Shown one piece after another: positions 45,874 through 55,000 of a DNA stretch of 64,000 nucleotides (position 1 is its first letter; each line of letters opens with the position of its first letter). Position numbers and translations under genes: made by a program. The notes below the pieces were generated by a model. It was not told the DNA's origin, ran no database searches, and saw only the letters and a program-made list of their open reading frames with translations. The stretch is from Chitinophagaceae bacterium (lineage in GTDB: Bacteria > Bacteroidota > Bacteroidia > Chitinophagales > Chitinophagaceae), in contig JAHBTJ010000001.1 in assembly GCA_019638595.1 (NCBI GenBank), positions 124,001 through 188,000 on the forward strand. The letters are read 5' to 3'.

Positions 45874-48231
45874 TTATTGCTTCAGCAGCCAGATATCCGA
45901 AATACGGGAGTGTTGCCGCCAGTTCAGGTGCGATTCTTCCGGCTCATCAAAGCTTACGGTTATCTTTCCATCCTGTGTGAGTGAAAGCGGTATGATCCAT
46001 TCTTTGAATGTATCCGCTTCTTTGTTGTATTGCAATGGTGAGAGACGTATTCCGTCTACACGCAGCAAAGCTTCTCCAAAGCCGCAAACACGTATGATGT
46101 ACCTGGCATTTGGGTCAAGATCCTTATAATCCAATTGGGGTGTCCCTTGAAAAGTTTGAAAGGAAAGTCTTTTCCTGCTTTTGCCATTGTCCCACCAGGC
46201 AATATCCGTAGCGTCATCGGATATCGTTTTTATGCGGGGACCTTTACTTACGCTCGAAACATCATCATAGTAGCTTCCGTTCCCGGGATGCTCCCAACGG
46301 CATATATGCTGAATGTATTTTAGTTTTTCGTCCGCATCATTCAATGCTTTGATCTTCGCAAATTCATCAGCCAGCCACCAGCGGTTGTTCAGCGGATAGT
46401 CAACAAAATCCAGCACACACCCTCTTTCATATCCTTTTGCCTGGTATTTATCAACGCTTGTTTGCAGCCCGGTAGAAACAAACAGGTCATCGCACAACTC
46501 CACGATCCTTTGGCGCAGGTCGGGCGCCGCAGGTATTTTGTCGGCCGTGTTTACCATCGCCAGGGCATCATCCATTGCTTTATCAGCATCTGCTTTCGTT
46601 GCTTTAGCCAGTATAGTATTGGCTTTTTCTTCGAGCCGCTGTTCGTACAGCAACCTTCTTCTTGTATATGCATCGTAGTAGGCCCTGAGCAGTAACATTT
46701 GCCAGCGCCAGTTATTTTTCAGCGCAGGGTTTTCTTTTTCAAGCTTTTGCCAGTAGGAAAGGGTTGCTTCTACGCCGCCGTTTGCCGCCAGCGCGCCGTT
46801 CCAGTTTTGCTCCAGCGCCGTAATACCTGCTGCCGCGCTGTACTCTACTTTATCATTGAAAAAGAACCGGCAGTATTCTCTCAGTATCTCGTCTACATCT
46901 TTATGCACATCCCATCCCCGCATGCTCCATATTATTTTGTTGATATCATCGTGGTTCCCGTCTGAGTACGATACAAAGCCATCTGTGAACGGGGCATAGG
47001 TTTCGTGTATTTTAGCAAAGGCGTATGGCCGGGGGTTTACGGATTCACGACCTAATGTTAACGCGTAAGCCTGGTCCCATTTTTCCACAGGGAACTCGCA
47101 GCGTACGGAATGTGTTATATCGGGGTATTGCCTGTGTTTGTATGTAGCCGGCAGCCGGTAACGGGTTTCTGCTATTGGCGGACTGCTGGGGCCCGATACC
47201 ACTCCTTCTAACCAATCGGGGTTGTAGTTTTCCAGGTACTGGTAAAAATAGTCGATCTGCTCTGTATTGAATCCCTGGAGGGAGATCCACATTTTAGCAT
47301 TCGGGTGATACTTAATAAGGCGTTTCTGCAGTTCGTGCAGGAACGGTAATACTTCGGAAGGATGATTGTCTCCCGGATCGCCGCCGGGGAAAAAAATATG
47401 ATCCAGCCGTGGACAGGCTTTGTAAAACTGCTCGTGTACCTGCAATTCCGCGTCACGCCTGTTTTTATCTTTTAGATCAAACTCTACAGGCGTCCATACC
47501 CAGTAATCCATATCGTACGCCCGGCATATTTCGCTGATGCGTATGCGCATTTCAGAAGCAGGGATTTTAAAATGAGGGCTTCCTTTATCATCTTCGTGAA
47601 ATGGTATACCTTCTACCGCGTTAGAACCAAAAATAGCCAGCTCGCGAATATATTCATCAAATTGCTGCACCGTCCACGCGTCGTATGAATTGGCGGTATG
47701 CCTGTACCCTAACTGGTGCCCGCGAATAGGATACAGCGGCGAAGATGCGATGTTAACAGGTTGCTTCAGCTCCAGCGTTTTATTTTTCATTTCCAGGTTA
47801 CGCAATAACCAGCCTGCACCAAATAATACGCCTCTTGTATCGGCGCCAATGATCCAGATCACCTGTTGCCCGCCGTTGTTTTCGGATACAACGCGGTACC
47901 CTTCTTTTTTATATTCGGCGCTTGCCGTGTTAGAGGATACGGGCACTTTTTTTCCTGTATACTCTTTGTCGGAAGACAGCACGATCGCAATTACGGGTAC
48001 AGATTTAACAGGCCACGATCCGGTAGTGTTTAAGCGGATGGCTGTTCTTTTGCTGATCTCTTCCTGTAATACTTTAACTACTGTAGTGCGCATTGGATCC
48101 GGAACGGAAGGCGACACAGCAATTGCAGCATTTTTTAACTGTACGGGTTGCGCATTACTTATTTTAACGAAAAAAAAGAGCATCCATGCCATGCAAAGGG
48201 TCATTCGGGAAAAGCAGTGTTTATTTGTCAT
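45874..48231 (-). CDS. glycoside hydrolase-like secreted protein with GH67N/GH20b-type N-terminal domain
   Basis: This 785-residue exported protein has a signal peptide ending SNAQ. Residues 30-145 fit the non-catalytic alpha/beta domain found before GH67 and GH20 barrels (VIAIVLSSDKEY, EGYRVVSENNGGQQVIWIIGADTRGVLFGAGWLLRNL). A TIM-barrel-like region follows (about 160-460): YDAWTVQQFDEYIRELAIFGSNAVEG, CRAYDMDYWVWTPVEFDL, LDHIFFPGGDPGDNHPSEVLP, AKMWISLQGFN and DGFVSYSDGNHDDINKIIW. The last 150 residues look like a beta-sandwich (LDYKDLDPNARYIIRVCGFGEALLRVDGIRLSP). Alpha-glucuronidase (GH67/GH115) or an unclassified family is possible; I cannot assign catalytic residues. Confidence 0.72.
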   Translation of the reverse strand: MTNKHCFSRMTLCMAWMLFFFVKISNAQPVQLKNAAIAVSPSVPDPMRTTVVKVLQEEISKRTAIRLNTTGSWPVKSVPVIAIVLSSDKEYTGKKVPVSSNTASAEYKKEGYRVVSENNGGQQVIWIIGADTRGVLFGAGWLLRNLEMKNKTLELKQPVNIASSPLYPIRGHQLGYRHTANSYDAWTVQQFDEYIRELAIFGSNAVEGIPFHEDDKGSPHFKIPASEMRIRISEICRAYDMDYWVWTPVEFDLKDKNRRDAELQVHEQFYKACPRLDHIFFPGGDPGDNHPSEVLPFLHELQKRLIKYHPNAKMWISLQGFNTEQIDYFYQYLENYNPDWLEGVVSGPSSPPIAETRYRLPATYKHRQYPDITHSVRCEFPVEKWDQAYALTLGRESVNPRPYAFAKIHETYAPFTDGFVSYSDGNHDDINKIIWSMRGWDVHKDVDEILREYCRFFFNDKVEYSAAAGITALEQNWNGALAANGGVEATLSYWQKLEKENPALKNNWRWQMLLLRAYYDAYTRRRLLYEQRLEEKANTILAKATKADADKAMDDALAMVNTADKIPAAPDLRQRIVELCDDLFVSTGLQTSVDKYQAKGYERGCVLDFVDYPLNNRWWLADEFAKIKALNDADEKLKYIQHICRWEHPGNGSYYDDVSSVSKGPRIKTISDDATDIAWWDNGKSRKRLSFQTFQGTPQLDYKDLDPNARYIIRVCGFGEALLRVDGIRLSPLQYNKEADTFKEWIIPLSLTQDGKITVSFDEPEESHLNWRQHSRISDIWLLKQ

Positions 48232-48306
48232 ATACCTGGAATTGTTGCGGTACTAATCAGGAGCATATTCTATACATCCTATACTCGTTTCAAAGGAAGA
48301 AGTATA

Positions 48307-48343
48307 GCTAAAAAAAGAGGCTATCACTCCGACAGCCCCTTTT
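48307..48343 (-). terminator. rho-independent terminator of the outer-membrane beta-barrel gene
   Basis: On the minus strand a 10-bp stem with one G-U (arms 48343-48334 and 48322-48313; AAAAGGGGCT with AGCCTCTTTT) and an 11-base loop is followed by T residues down to about 48307. It lies 23 bp beyond the stop at 48366. Confidence 0.82.
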
Positions 48344-48365
48344 AATATGAAGGTTATTGCAGTTT

Positions 48366-49052
48366 CTAAAATTTATATCCGACCGAAAAGCTGACACCCG
48401 CATTTTTAGTATTCGTTTTATTGATGTCTGTTGAAACGCTTTCAATCTGGGGATTGATTTTTGCCAGCCCCAGTTGACCATTGATCTGGAAATTTAACCC
48501 GTTATTAAACTCGTATCCTACCAATGCGTTAGCGCCAAAATCGAACGGTTTAACCACATTTACGTTGTTGGTGTTAAGAAAATCAGAAGGAGTAATAGTG
48601 TTTTTAAATTTGGTATCCACTTCTATAGCTGCATTTCCTGTTTTCGACTTGAATTGGCCGCTTATGCCATAGGCTGCATAAGGCCCGGCCCCCAGCAATA
48701 ATTTTCCTCCACCGAGTTCGGGTTTAAAAAGAAGATTGATGGGTAATTCTATATAAGAAATGCGCTGTGTTTTTTTGATATTATCCTCGGTTTTTTCTGC
48801 TCCCTTGGTAGAATATAATAAAGCCGGCTGCAGGAAAAACGCAGGTGTAACGAGCAGGTCGGCTGTAACTCCCGCATGGAAACCGGTTTTGAAATCACTG
48901 TTAACTTTGTCGCCATTCAATTCTTTTCCATAAATTTTCTGCAGATTAACACCTGCACGTAAGCCAATTGTTACCAGTTTGTCATCTTTTTGGGCCAATG
49001 CCGTGGTGCCTGTCAGTAAAGCAACAATAAAAACAAAAAAAATCTTCTTCAT
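48366..49052 (-). CDS. PorT-family outer-membrane beta-barrel protein
   Basis: This protein has 228 residues from the ATG at 49052 (a longer frame adds 17 residues before MKKIFFVFIVALLTGTTALAQ, the true signal). It has the alternating strands of an 8- or 10-stranded barrel (OMP_b-brl_2): TIGLRAGVNLQKIYG, GFHAGVTADLLVTPAFFLQPALLYSTKGAEK, ISYIELPINLLFKPELGGGKLLLGAGPYAAYGI, NALVGYEFNNGLNFQINGQLGLAKI and a C-terminal VSFSVGYKF ending in an aromatic. It belongs in the outer membrane; function unknown. It is transcribed alone and has its own terminator. Confidence 0.9.
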   Translation of the reverse strand: MKKIFFVFIVALLTGTTALAQKDDKLVTIGLRAGVNLQKIYGKELNGDKVNSDFKTGFHAGVTADLLVTPAFFLQPALLYSTKGAEKTEDNIKKTQRISYIELPINLLFKPELGGGKLLLGAGPYAAYGISGQFKSKTGNAAIEVDTKFKNTITPSDFLNTNNVNVVKPFDFGANALVGYEFNNGLNFQINGQLGLAKINPQIESVSTDINKTNTKNAGVSFSVGYKF

Positions 49053-49268
49053 AATGGGGTTGTTTTTGTGGCAGCAAAGATAGAATGCCCTATGAAACAG
49101 CATATACTTAAGCGCTTTCTTTTTATTAAAGAGTTCTTAAAGTTGAATAACGTCAATTTTTAATTCCTCATTGATGGCTGCGGGCAGGTAGCATTTGTAT
49201 GTTCCTGTATGAGTGAGCAATTCCACAACGTTACCGGCTGCAGTAAGCGGGAATATTGAAAATGGTAT

Positions 49269-49460
49269 TTATATGCGCTGGATCAAACGAACGGGTAACA
49301 TACAAATCGCTTTGATCAAAGCGAAAACTCCATTTACAGCTACGCCCAATAAACGGAAGGGCAGCAGTAATAACCACATAACAGGATATACTATCAATGC
49401 CAGTATAGCGAGGGGTGCGCACAATACCAATAATATAAGCCAAAGTAAAAAAGTGATCAT
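49269..49460 (-). CDS. small hydrophobic membrane protein, 63 residues
   Basis: This 63-residue protein starts with ATG 49460, preceded by AAGCAAGG as a possible ribosome-binding site. It is almost entirely hydrophobic (ITFLLWLILLVLCAPLAILA, then LIVYPVMWLLLLPFRLLGV, then VNGVFALIKAICMLPVRL) with two or three membrane segments. Family-like motifs LLPFRLLG and FALIKAI suggest the small, conserved but uncharacterised membrane proteins of Bacteroidota. The plus-strand frame covering the same DNA is a shadow. An open stretch of 43 codons continues in frame after its stop (49140-49268) but has no ATG. Confidence 0.6.
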   Translation of the reverse strand: MITFLLWLILLVLCAPLAILALIVYPVMWLLLLPFRLLGVAVNGVFALIKAICMLPVRLIQRI

Positions 49461-49527
49461 AACCTTGCTTTAAAAGTAGTAAGATACAACAACACAAAAA
49501 GCAGGAATGCAAAATTGTGATGACCGG

Positions 49528-50400
49528 TCAGCCCGGGCTTGCATCAAACGTTTTTCCATTATAGTCTTTACTGAATATCAGCACTTCTTTTGACATTTTA
49601 TCGTTGCTCATGCCGTATTTCCAATTAGGTGTGATGATGTGCAATCCTTTGTACAACGCTCTTATTTCCGTACAATCGTTGTACGACATCAGCCAGCGCC
49701 TGCGTTGCTTTAGCTGAGCAGCCAGTCCTGCATGATCAAAATCCCTGTGCGCGTCGCCTTTTTTGCCATATAATGAACTTTTGATCAGGTAGGGCGGGTC
49801 GAGATAGGCAAAAGTGCCAGGGTTGTCATTCAGTGACTTTTTAAAGTCGGCCGGTTGAACCTGCAGGTTAGGATTAAAAAAATCCCTCAGCCTTTGTATG
49901 GATGAAACAGTAAAGCGGGGGTGCTGCGGAGACATGCCGCCGGAAAGCGTTGATCCGGAAAAGGACGAACGGTTGAGCACATAATAAACAGCAGCTCTTT
50001 TTAGCTTCGTTTTAAAATGGGTTTGCGCCTGCTGCAGCTCATAAAATTTTTCTTTGGGCAGGGGGTGAAATTTTTCTACTTCGTCTGCCAGTTTATCCGG
50101 GCTGCTCAGCAAGCATTGCCAGAACTCCACGAGCGGCTGAAATGCGTCGTATCCTGACACTTTTACTCCTTTTGAAGCCATATATAATTCAATGGAACCT
50201 CCCCCCAGAAATGGTGAAAGGAGGGTTTTTATATGGGAAGGAAAATATCGGGCAATAAACTGAACAGCCCTTGTTTTGCCACCGGGATAACGTAGAGGTG
50301 AACGGGAAGAAAAACCGGAGCTCGTATCTCTTCCGGTGTCTGGATGGGTTGGCTGTGTTTTGCTTGTGTTTCCGCTTGCCTGATCAACTGTTAGCTTCAT
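49528..50400 (-). CDS. D12-class N6-adenine DNA methyltransferase
   Basis: This 290-residue protein has SPLRYPGGKTRAVQFIARYFP, LLSPFLGGGSIELYMASKGV (the SAM-binding FxGGG motif, about 62-74), the catalytic DPPY (201-204) in FAYLDPPYLI, and the Dam-type AAVYYVLNRSSFSG and SMSKEVLIFSK-like ending (KMSKEVLIFSKDYNG). It methylates adenine in a short sequence, as Dam does (GATC) or a site from the same class. No restriction enzyme lies beside it, so it is an orphan methylase or regulator. The first 30 residues are a Ser/Thr-rich, poorly conserved extension. Confidence 0.92.
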   Translation of the reverse strand: MKLTVDQASGNTSKTQPTHPDTGRDTSSGFSSRSPLRYPGGKTRAVQFIARYFPSHIKTLLSPFLGGGSIELYMASKGVKVSGYDAFQPLVEFWQCLLSSPDKLADEVEKFHPLPKEKFYELQQAQTHFKTKLKRAAVYYVLNRSSFSGSTLSGGMSPQHPRFTVSSIQRLRDFFNPNLQVQPADFKKSLNDNPGTFAYLDPPYLIKSSLYGKKGDAHRDFDHAGLAAQLKQRRRWLMSYNDCTEIRALYKGLHIITPNWKYGMSNDKMSKEVLIFSKDYNGKTFDASPG

Positions 50401-50433
50401 TCACTGCTTATTTGTTCAAAGATAGATGTTCGG

Positions 50434-50552
50434 TAGATTTGAGATTTGAAATTTGAGATTCGAAAAACTTGTGACCTGTAACTTGCAACTTGTAAGTCTG
50501 CCTTCAAACCATAAACAAAAAACTATAAACACTGTTAGCTGACGGCTGATAG
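50434..50552. repeat. degenerate word-repeat tract 4
   Basis: This tract contains GATTTGAGATTTGAAATTTG, then CTTGTGACCTGTAACTTGC and AACTTGTAAGTC, CATAAACAAAAAACTATAAA, and TTAGCTGACGGCTGATAGCT. Each word also occurs, forward or reverse-complemented, in tracts 1 to 3. It lies between the methylase gene and the small T9SS protein gene, two minus-strand genes, with no frame and no T-run hairpin. Confidence 0.6.
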
Positions 50553-50906
50553 CTACTTGGACACCTGGAACTTGCCGGACTCGATGATCTTGCCGGATTT
50601 GTCGCGAAGCTGAAAAATGTATACACCCCGGTTAAAATCATTGAGATTTACCTGGTTGGTTATTAAAACATTGTTAAGTTCCAGTACTTTTTTACCAAGA
50701 AAATTATAGATCTGGAGGCTGTAGGATTTATCGTACCCCTTTTGGAACTCAAAATTGATGATTGTGGTAGCAGGGTTTGGATAAAATTTGATGATCCTGG
50801 CTGTGAAATCTTTGGCTGCGATAGGCCCAACATCGCTTTTTCCCTGGCTAAAGCCGGAAAAATGCAGTATTAAACCTAATAAAACGAGCAGTGTAAAGTT
50901 TTTCAC
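50553..50906 (-). CDS. minimal T9SS type A sorting-domain protein
   Basis: I place the start at a GTG (50906), giving 117 residues with a proper signal peptide (MKNFTLLVLLGLILHFSGFSQ). The longer 150-codon frame upstream of it lacks signal logic. After about 20 residues of linker (GKSDVGPIAAKDFTARI) the whole mature chain is a type A C-terminal sorting domain: IIKFYPNPATTIINFEF, YSLQIYNFLGKKVLELN and NLNDFNRGVYIFQLRD, ending GKFQVSK. So there is no cargo domain. It lies 123 bp downstream of the PorP/SprF gene and may belong to the same operon. Confidence 0.82.
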   Translation of the reverse strand: MKNFTLLVLLGLILHFSGFSQGKSDVGPIAAKDFTARIIKFYPNPATTIINFEFQKGYDKSYSLQIYNFLGKKVLELNNVLITNQVNLNDFNRGVYIFQLRDKSGKIIESGKFQVSK

Positions 50907-51029
50907 AGTATAAAAATAGACTTTTATCTCAAAACATAACGTAAAAATTACAGGTACAAGTATGCCTGTCTGTATTGAAAAATGATAATTTGTAAAGATT
51001 ATCAATGCTTTATGTCAATCACTCCGACT

Positions 51030-52043
51030 TTAAAACCGGGGGCAGCGTAAAATATCCTTTGTGCTGCTGCGGTTATTCAAAAAGCCCCGGTAGCTTAACG
51101 ATAGCTCAAACCCGCCTCTTCCCTGGCTGGCAGTGCGTAACTGCGAAATGTTCATGTCGTAGCTAAAGCCCAGCGAAAACGGATCATAATCCAGCTTCAC
51201 TACAGGTATAATAGCATCATTCCATCTTATATACCCGCCAAAATGAAGTATATAGTCAGGTGCTTCAAAGTCGCCGATCTTTCTTGAATACATCACCCCG
51301 GCTATATACTCCCGGGATATTCCCTGTATACTTATATCTCCATTAAAAGTGATATACGCCATTTCCCCCATGGTAGTACGTAATCCACCCGAAGCGACCC
51401 ATTTAGGAAGATGCTGCAGGCGCTGGTAGAACGCGTTTACCGGTTTATTGAAATGATGATATGCAATTCCAACAAAATAATTATTGTTCTTATTGTCGCC
51501 CAGCGATGAGTTATAGCTCATACCCACGCTTGCGTCGAAATAGGAGTAGTTGCTGGCAAAGGTTTCACCATCGGGCAAAGAACCATTATATCCAAATCCG
51601 TCGTATTGGTTGTTGGTGGTCACTTTAGAACGGTCCAGCCGCCTCGAAACCAGGCCGCCCATAAAGCCCAGGGATATATACCTGTTTTTATCGGCGCTTA
51701 AAGATTTATGATAGTTGACTGCCGGTAAAAGGTTGGTAGTAGTAAGGGCTACTGTACCCGCACGGTCCCATAATACCTGCAATCCCGCGGTTAAAAAATC
51801 ATCGCCTTTTCCTACGGGAAGCTTATACTCTCCGTTTAATGATCCAGTTTGATATGGGTTGGTTACGCTGCCCCATTGATTCCTGTAAACCATCTGCGCT
51901 CTTATGTCTCCTTCAAATAAGCCTGCCAGCGCCGGGTTGCGCACCAGGGGCGCTTCGTAAAACTGCGAGAAATGCAGATCCTGGGCCTGCAGGTTAACAG
52001 CAAGCGTTATCCAGAAGAGTAAGATAATACAGCGTGGTTTCAT
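51030..52043 (-). CDS. PorP/SprF-family T9SS outer-membrane protein
   Basis: This protein has 337 residues from the ATG at 52043 (a GTG 21 bp earlier is less likely). Signal peptide ends VNLQAQ. PorP/SprF hallmarks: DLHFSQFYEAPLVRNPALAGLFEGDIRAQMVYRNQWGSV (landmark blocks HFSQFYEAPLVRNPALAG and VYRNQWGSVTNPY), a long barrel with AGLQVLWDRAG, and FSLGFSYDMNISQLR towards the end. It is an outer-membrane barrel that partners with secreted surface proteins in gliding and adhesion. It starts 36 bp after the PKD protein, which carries a type B sorting domain, a pairing typical of T9SS systems. Confidence 0.93.
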   Translation of the reverse strand: MKPRCIILLFWITLAVNLQAQDLHFSQFYEAPLVRNPALAGLFEGDIRAQMVYRNQWGSVTNPYQTGSLNGEYKLPVGKGDDFLTAGLQVLWDRAGTVALTTTNLLPAVNYHKSLSADKNRYISLGFMGGLVSRRLDRSKVTTNNQYDGFGYNGSLPDGETFASNYSYFDASVGMSYNSSLGDNKNNNYFVGIAYHHFNKPVNAFYQRLQHLPKWVASGGLRTTMGEMAYITFNGDISIQGISREYIAGVMYSRKIGDFEAPDYILHFGGYIRWNDAIIPVVKLDYDPFSLGFSYDMNISQLRTASQGRGGFELSLSYRGFLNNRSSTKDILRCPRF

Positions 52044-52079
52044 ACAAAGTCTATAAGCATTCACAAAAACATATCACTT

Positions 52080-55000
52080 TTATCTTATTAATGTAACATT
52101 TCCTTTCATGGGCACAATCTGCGCGTTGTCGCAAACAAATTCAACAATATATACATATACATCGGGGGGTAAAGGCTGGTTGGCCATCCTGCCGTTCCAT
52201 CCCTTCGACGCATCGTTCGCCATAAAGTTCTTTTTTTCAAAAACCTGTTGCCCCCAGCGGTTGTATATCCGCATGCTTTGCACACGCGCCAGCCCTCTCC
52301 CACGGGGATAAAATACATCGTTCATGCCATCGCCGTTGGGCGAAAAAGTATTAGGCACAAAATAGTTTTCTTCTGTACATAATACCCTAACGGTTATTTC
52401 GGCCGAGCTCATGCAGGTATTACTATCGGTTACGGCTACTGTATATGTTTTGTCGAACTGCGGACTGGCCACCGGGTTCGGGCAATCGGTGCAGCTTAAT
52501 CCATCGGCGGGCGTCCATACATAAGAGGCTATACCCGCGCTGTAGGTAACCGGCAGCGGTATTTGCCCGCCTATAGGCATGGTAACCGGCGTGGTGGTAA
52601 TTACAGGCAATGGCGCAACGGTAAACGGATGTTGCGTTGTGCCCGAGCAATTAAGAAAGTTGGCTGCCGTAAGGGCAATATTGTATTCACCCGCCCGGTC
52701 GTATACGATCGTATTGTTTTGTTCTGCCGATGTTCTGCCATCTCCGAAATTCCAGCTCCACACAATAGCGGTATCGGGATGTGCCAGTGTGCCATCAAAG
52801 CGTATTGCCCTGTTAATGCAGGTAAGATCATCCGCATTAATAACAGGTTGGGGGGTGCGTGGCACCCGGACTGTATCGTAAAACGATAATGTGCACCCGG
52901 TTGCGGTAGTAGCCGATAAGGTGATGGGGTATAACCCCGGTGCGCTGTATGTATGAGGAGGAGGATCCTTTTCGGTATAAGTGGTGCCATCGCCAAAATC
53001 CCATGATTGAGATACCACCGGATCGCCGGATCTGCTGATGGTAAAATTTGTTGCGAATATGGTGCCCGAATCGCAAAATGCCCGCCTGTCGAGATTGAAT
53101 GCCGGCACCGGGCCACGTATGTCTATAGCCGAGGGGCCGCTTACCTGCGACCGGCAGTCGCCCGAATCTATTATGTAAACGGAAGGCCTGTAAACATTGG
53201 GGTAATTATAGGTATGTTGTAATGTTTTTTGCCCTGATGAATCAATGCTGCCGTCTCCAAAATAAAAATAGTACCTGGTATTGGGAGGAACGGTGAAATC
53301 GAAATCAACAGTCAGCTCGTTGCAGGCGTAAGCGGGAACGCTGTAATTGATCTGCGTATAGACATTGGGGTCATATACGTTGATAGGGAAAGAAGCGGAA
53401 TCTACACAACCTCCGTATCCCCTGGCATATAGTTTAGCGGTGTAATTACCAAAATCGCCGTAAAAGTGGCGTACCACGGGTTGATCCAGCCGTGAATCAA
53501 TGCCATCTCCAAAATCCCATAACAGTGATTCATAATTCTGGCTGTTGTGATAAAATTTGGTTTCCAGCACCTGGCAGGTAGAAGTGCTGTCTTCTACCGT
53601 AAACGCGGCTACGGGTTGCCTTACCGAAATATAATCAGCCCTGGTTATGGAATCTTTGCAACCGGTATCGTCGGTAATAGTAAGCTTTACGGAGTAAACG
53701 CCTTCGGTGGTATATGTATGTAAAGGATATTGGTCGGTACTGGTTTGTCCATCGCCGAAGCTCCAGTTGTAAGTAAGATTATTTCCAGCGGAAGAATCCC
53801 GGAAGGGCAGTTCCAGGCCGGGGCAGAACAATTGATAGTCTGCACCGAATGCTGCTGTGGGATGAGTAACTCTTATAGTATCGTCGGAAATAAATTCGTG
53901 GGTACAACTGGCATTATCTGTAACCATGAGTTTTACTACAAACGAGCCGGTATCGGAATAGGTATGCGTAAAGGGCGCCGTTGTAAAATTTTGCGTTTGT
54001 CCATCTCCAAAATCCCAGGTCCATGATGCAATACCTGCACCGGCGGTTGACTGATCATTAAAAGTTACCTCGCCGTTTTTACATACAGCCGGCGGAACGG
54101 TAAACAAGGCATTAGGGCCTGTAACCGATATGGTTTGCGTACTGTTTACTTCACATCCGTGTATATCACGCACCCGTAATCTTATAAGAGAGCTGCCTAA
54201 AGAAGAGAATGAAGTGTCAAGGGTTTGCGTGCTAACAGATAAAGGCTGCCCATCCAGGTACCAGGCAAAATCCCTGATGTTGGAGGGGTCTTCAAGAGCG
54301 GTAAAGCTCACCCGTTCATCCCTGCACAAGGGGTTTTTGGAAACGCTGAAAGTACTATCCAATGGTCTTACATCAATGGGTTTTTCTACCGTGCTTGTAC
54401 AACTGCCGTTTATAACGGTTAAGCGTACTGTATAAGTGCCATATTGAGCGTAAGTATGGGCTCCGGGCAGGGCAGTGCCGGATGAATTGCCATCCCCGAA
54501 ATTCCAGTCATAGCTTACATTTCCCAGCGCGGCATCTACTATGGAGCTGTCTGAAAATGCAACCGAAAGCCTGTTGTCGCAATCGGGGGTAAACCCGAAG
54601 TTGGCCAGGGGCGCCTGCTTAAAAATGAAATTGGTTTTAATAACTGCCGGAGCGGAACAGCCATTATTCAGGGCGGTAAGACTTACTGTAAGCCTGCCGG
54701 TATCGCGGTATATATGTAACGGGTTCTGGAGGGAAGAAGAATCGCCATCCCCAAAATCCCATCTCCATTCATTGGCATTGATAGCAGTTCCCACAAAGCT
54801 AACGGTATCATCAATACAGTCGCCGGTGGTGCTGGCGGTAAAATCCACAGCAGAAGGTGCTGTTCCTGCCCTGACTGTTGAAGTGGCGGTGGCGGTGCAT
54901 CCCCCGTTGGTAGTAACGGTAACGCTTATTGTGTAGGTGCCGGAAATTGTATAACTGGTTGAAGGAGTAGCGCTGCTGCTGGTATTGCCATTCCCCAAAT

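Noticed and set aside
49213-49473. 86-codon plus-strand frame
   Set aside because: It is the antisense of the small hydrophobic protein, which has the better start, ribosome site and membrane pattern.
49528-50400. Restriction-modification system around the methylase
   Set aside because: The adjacent genes are a small membrane protein and a T9SS protein; no endonuclease is seen.
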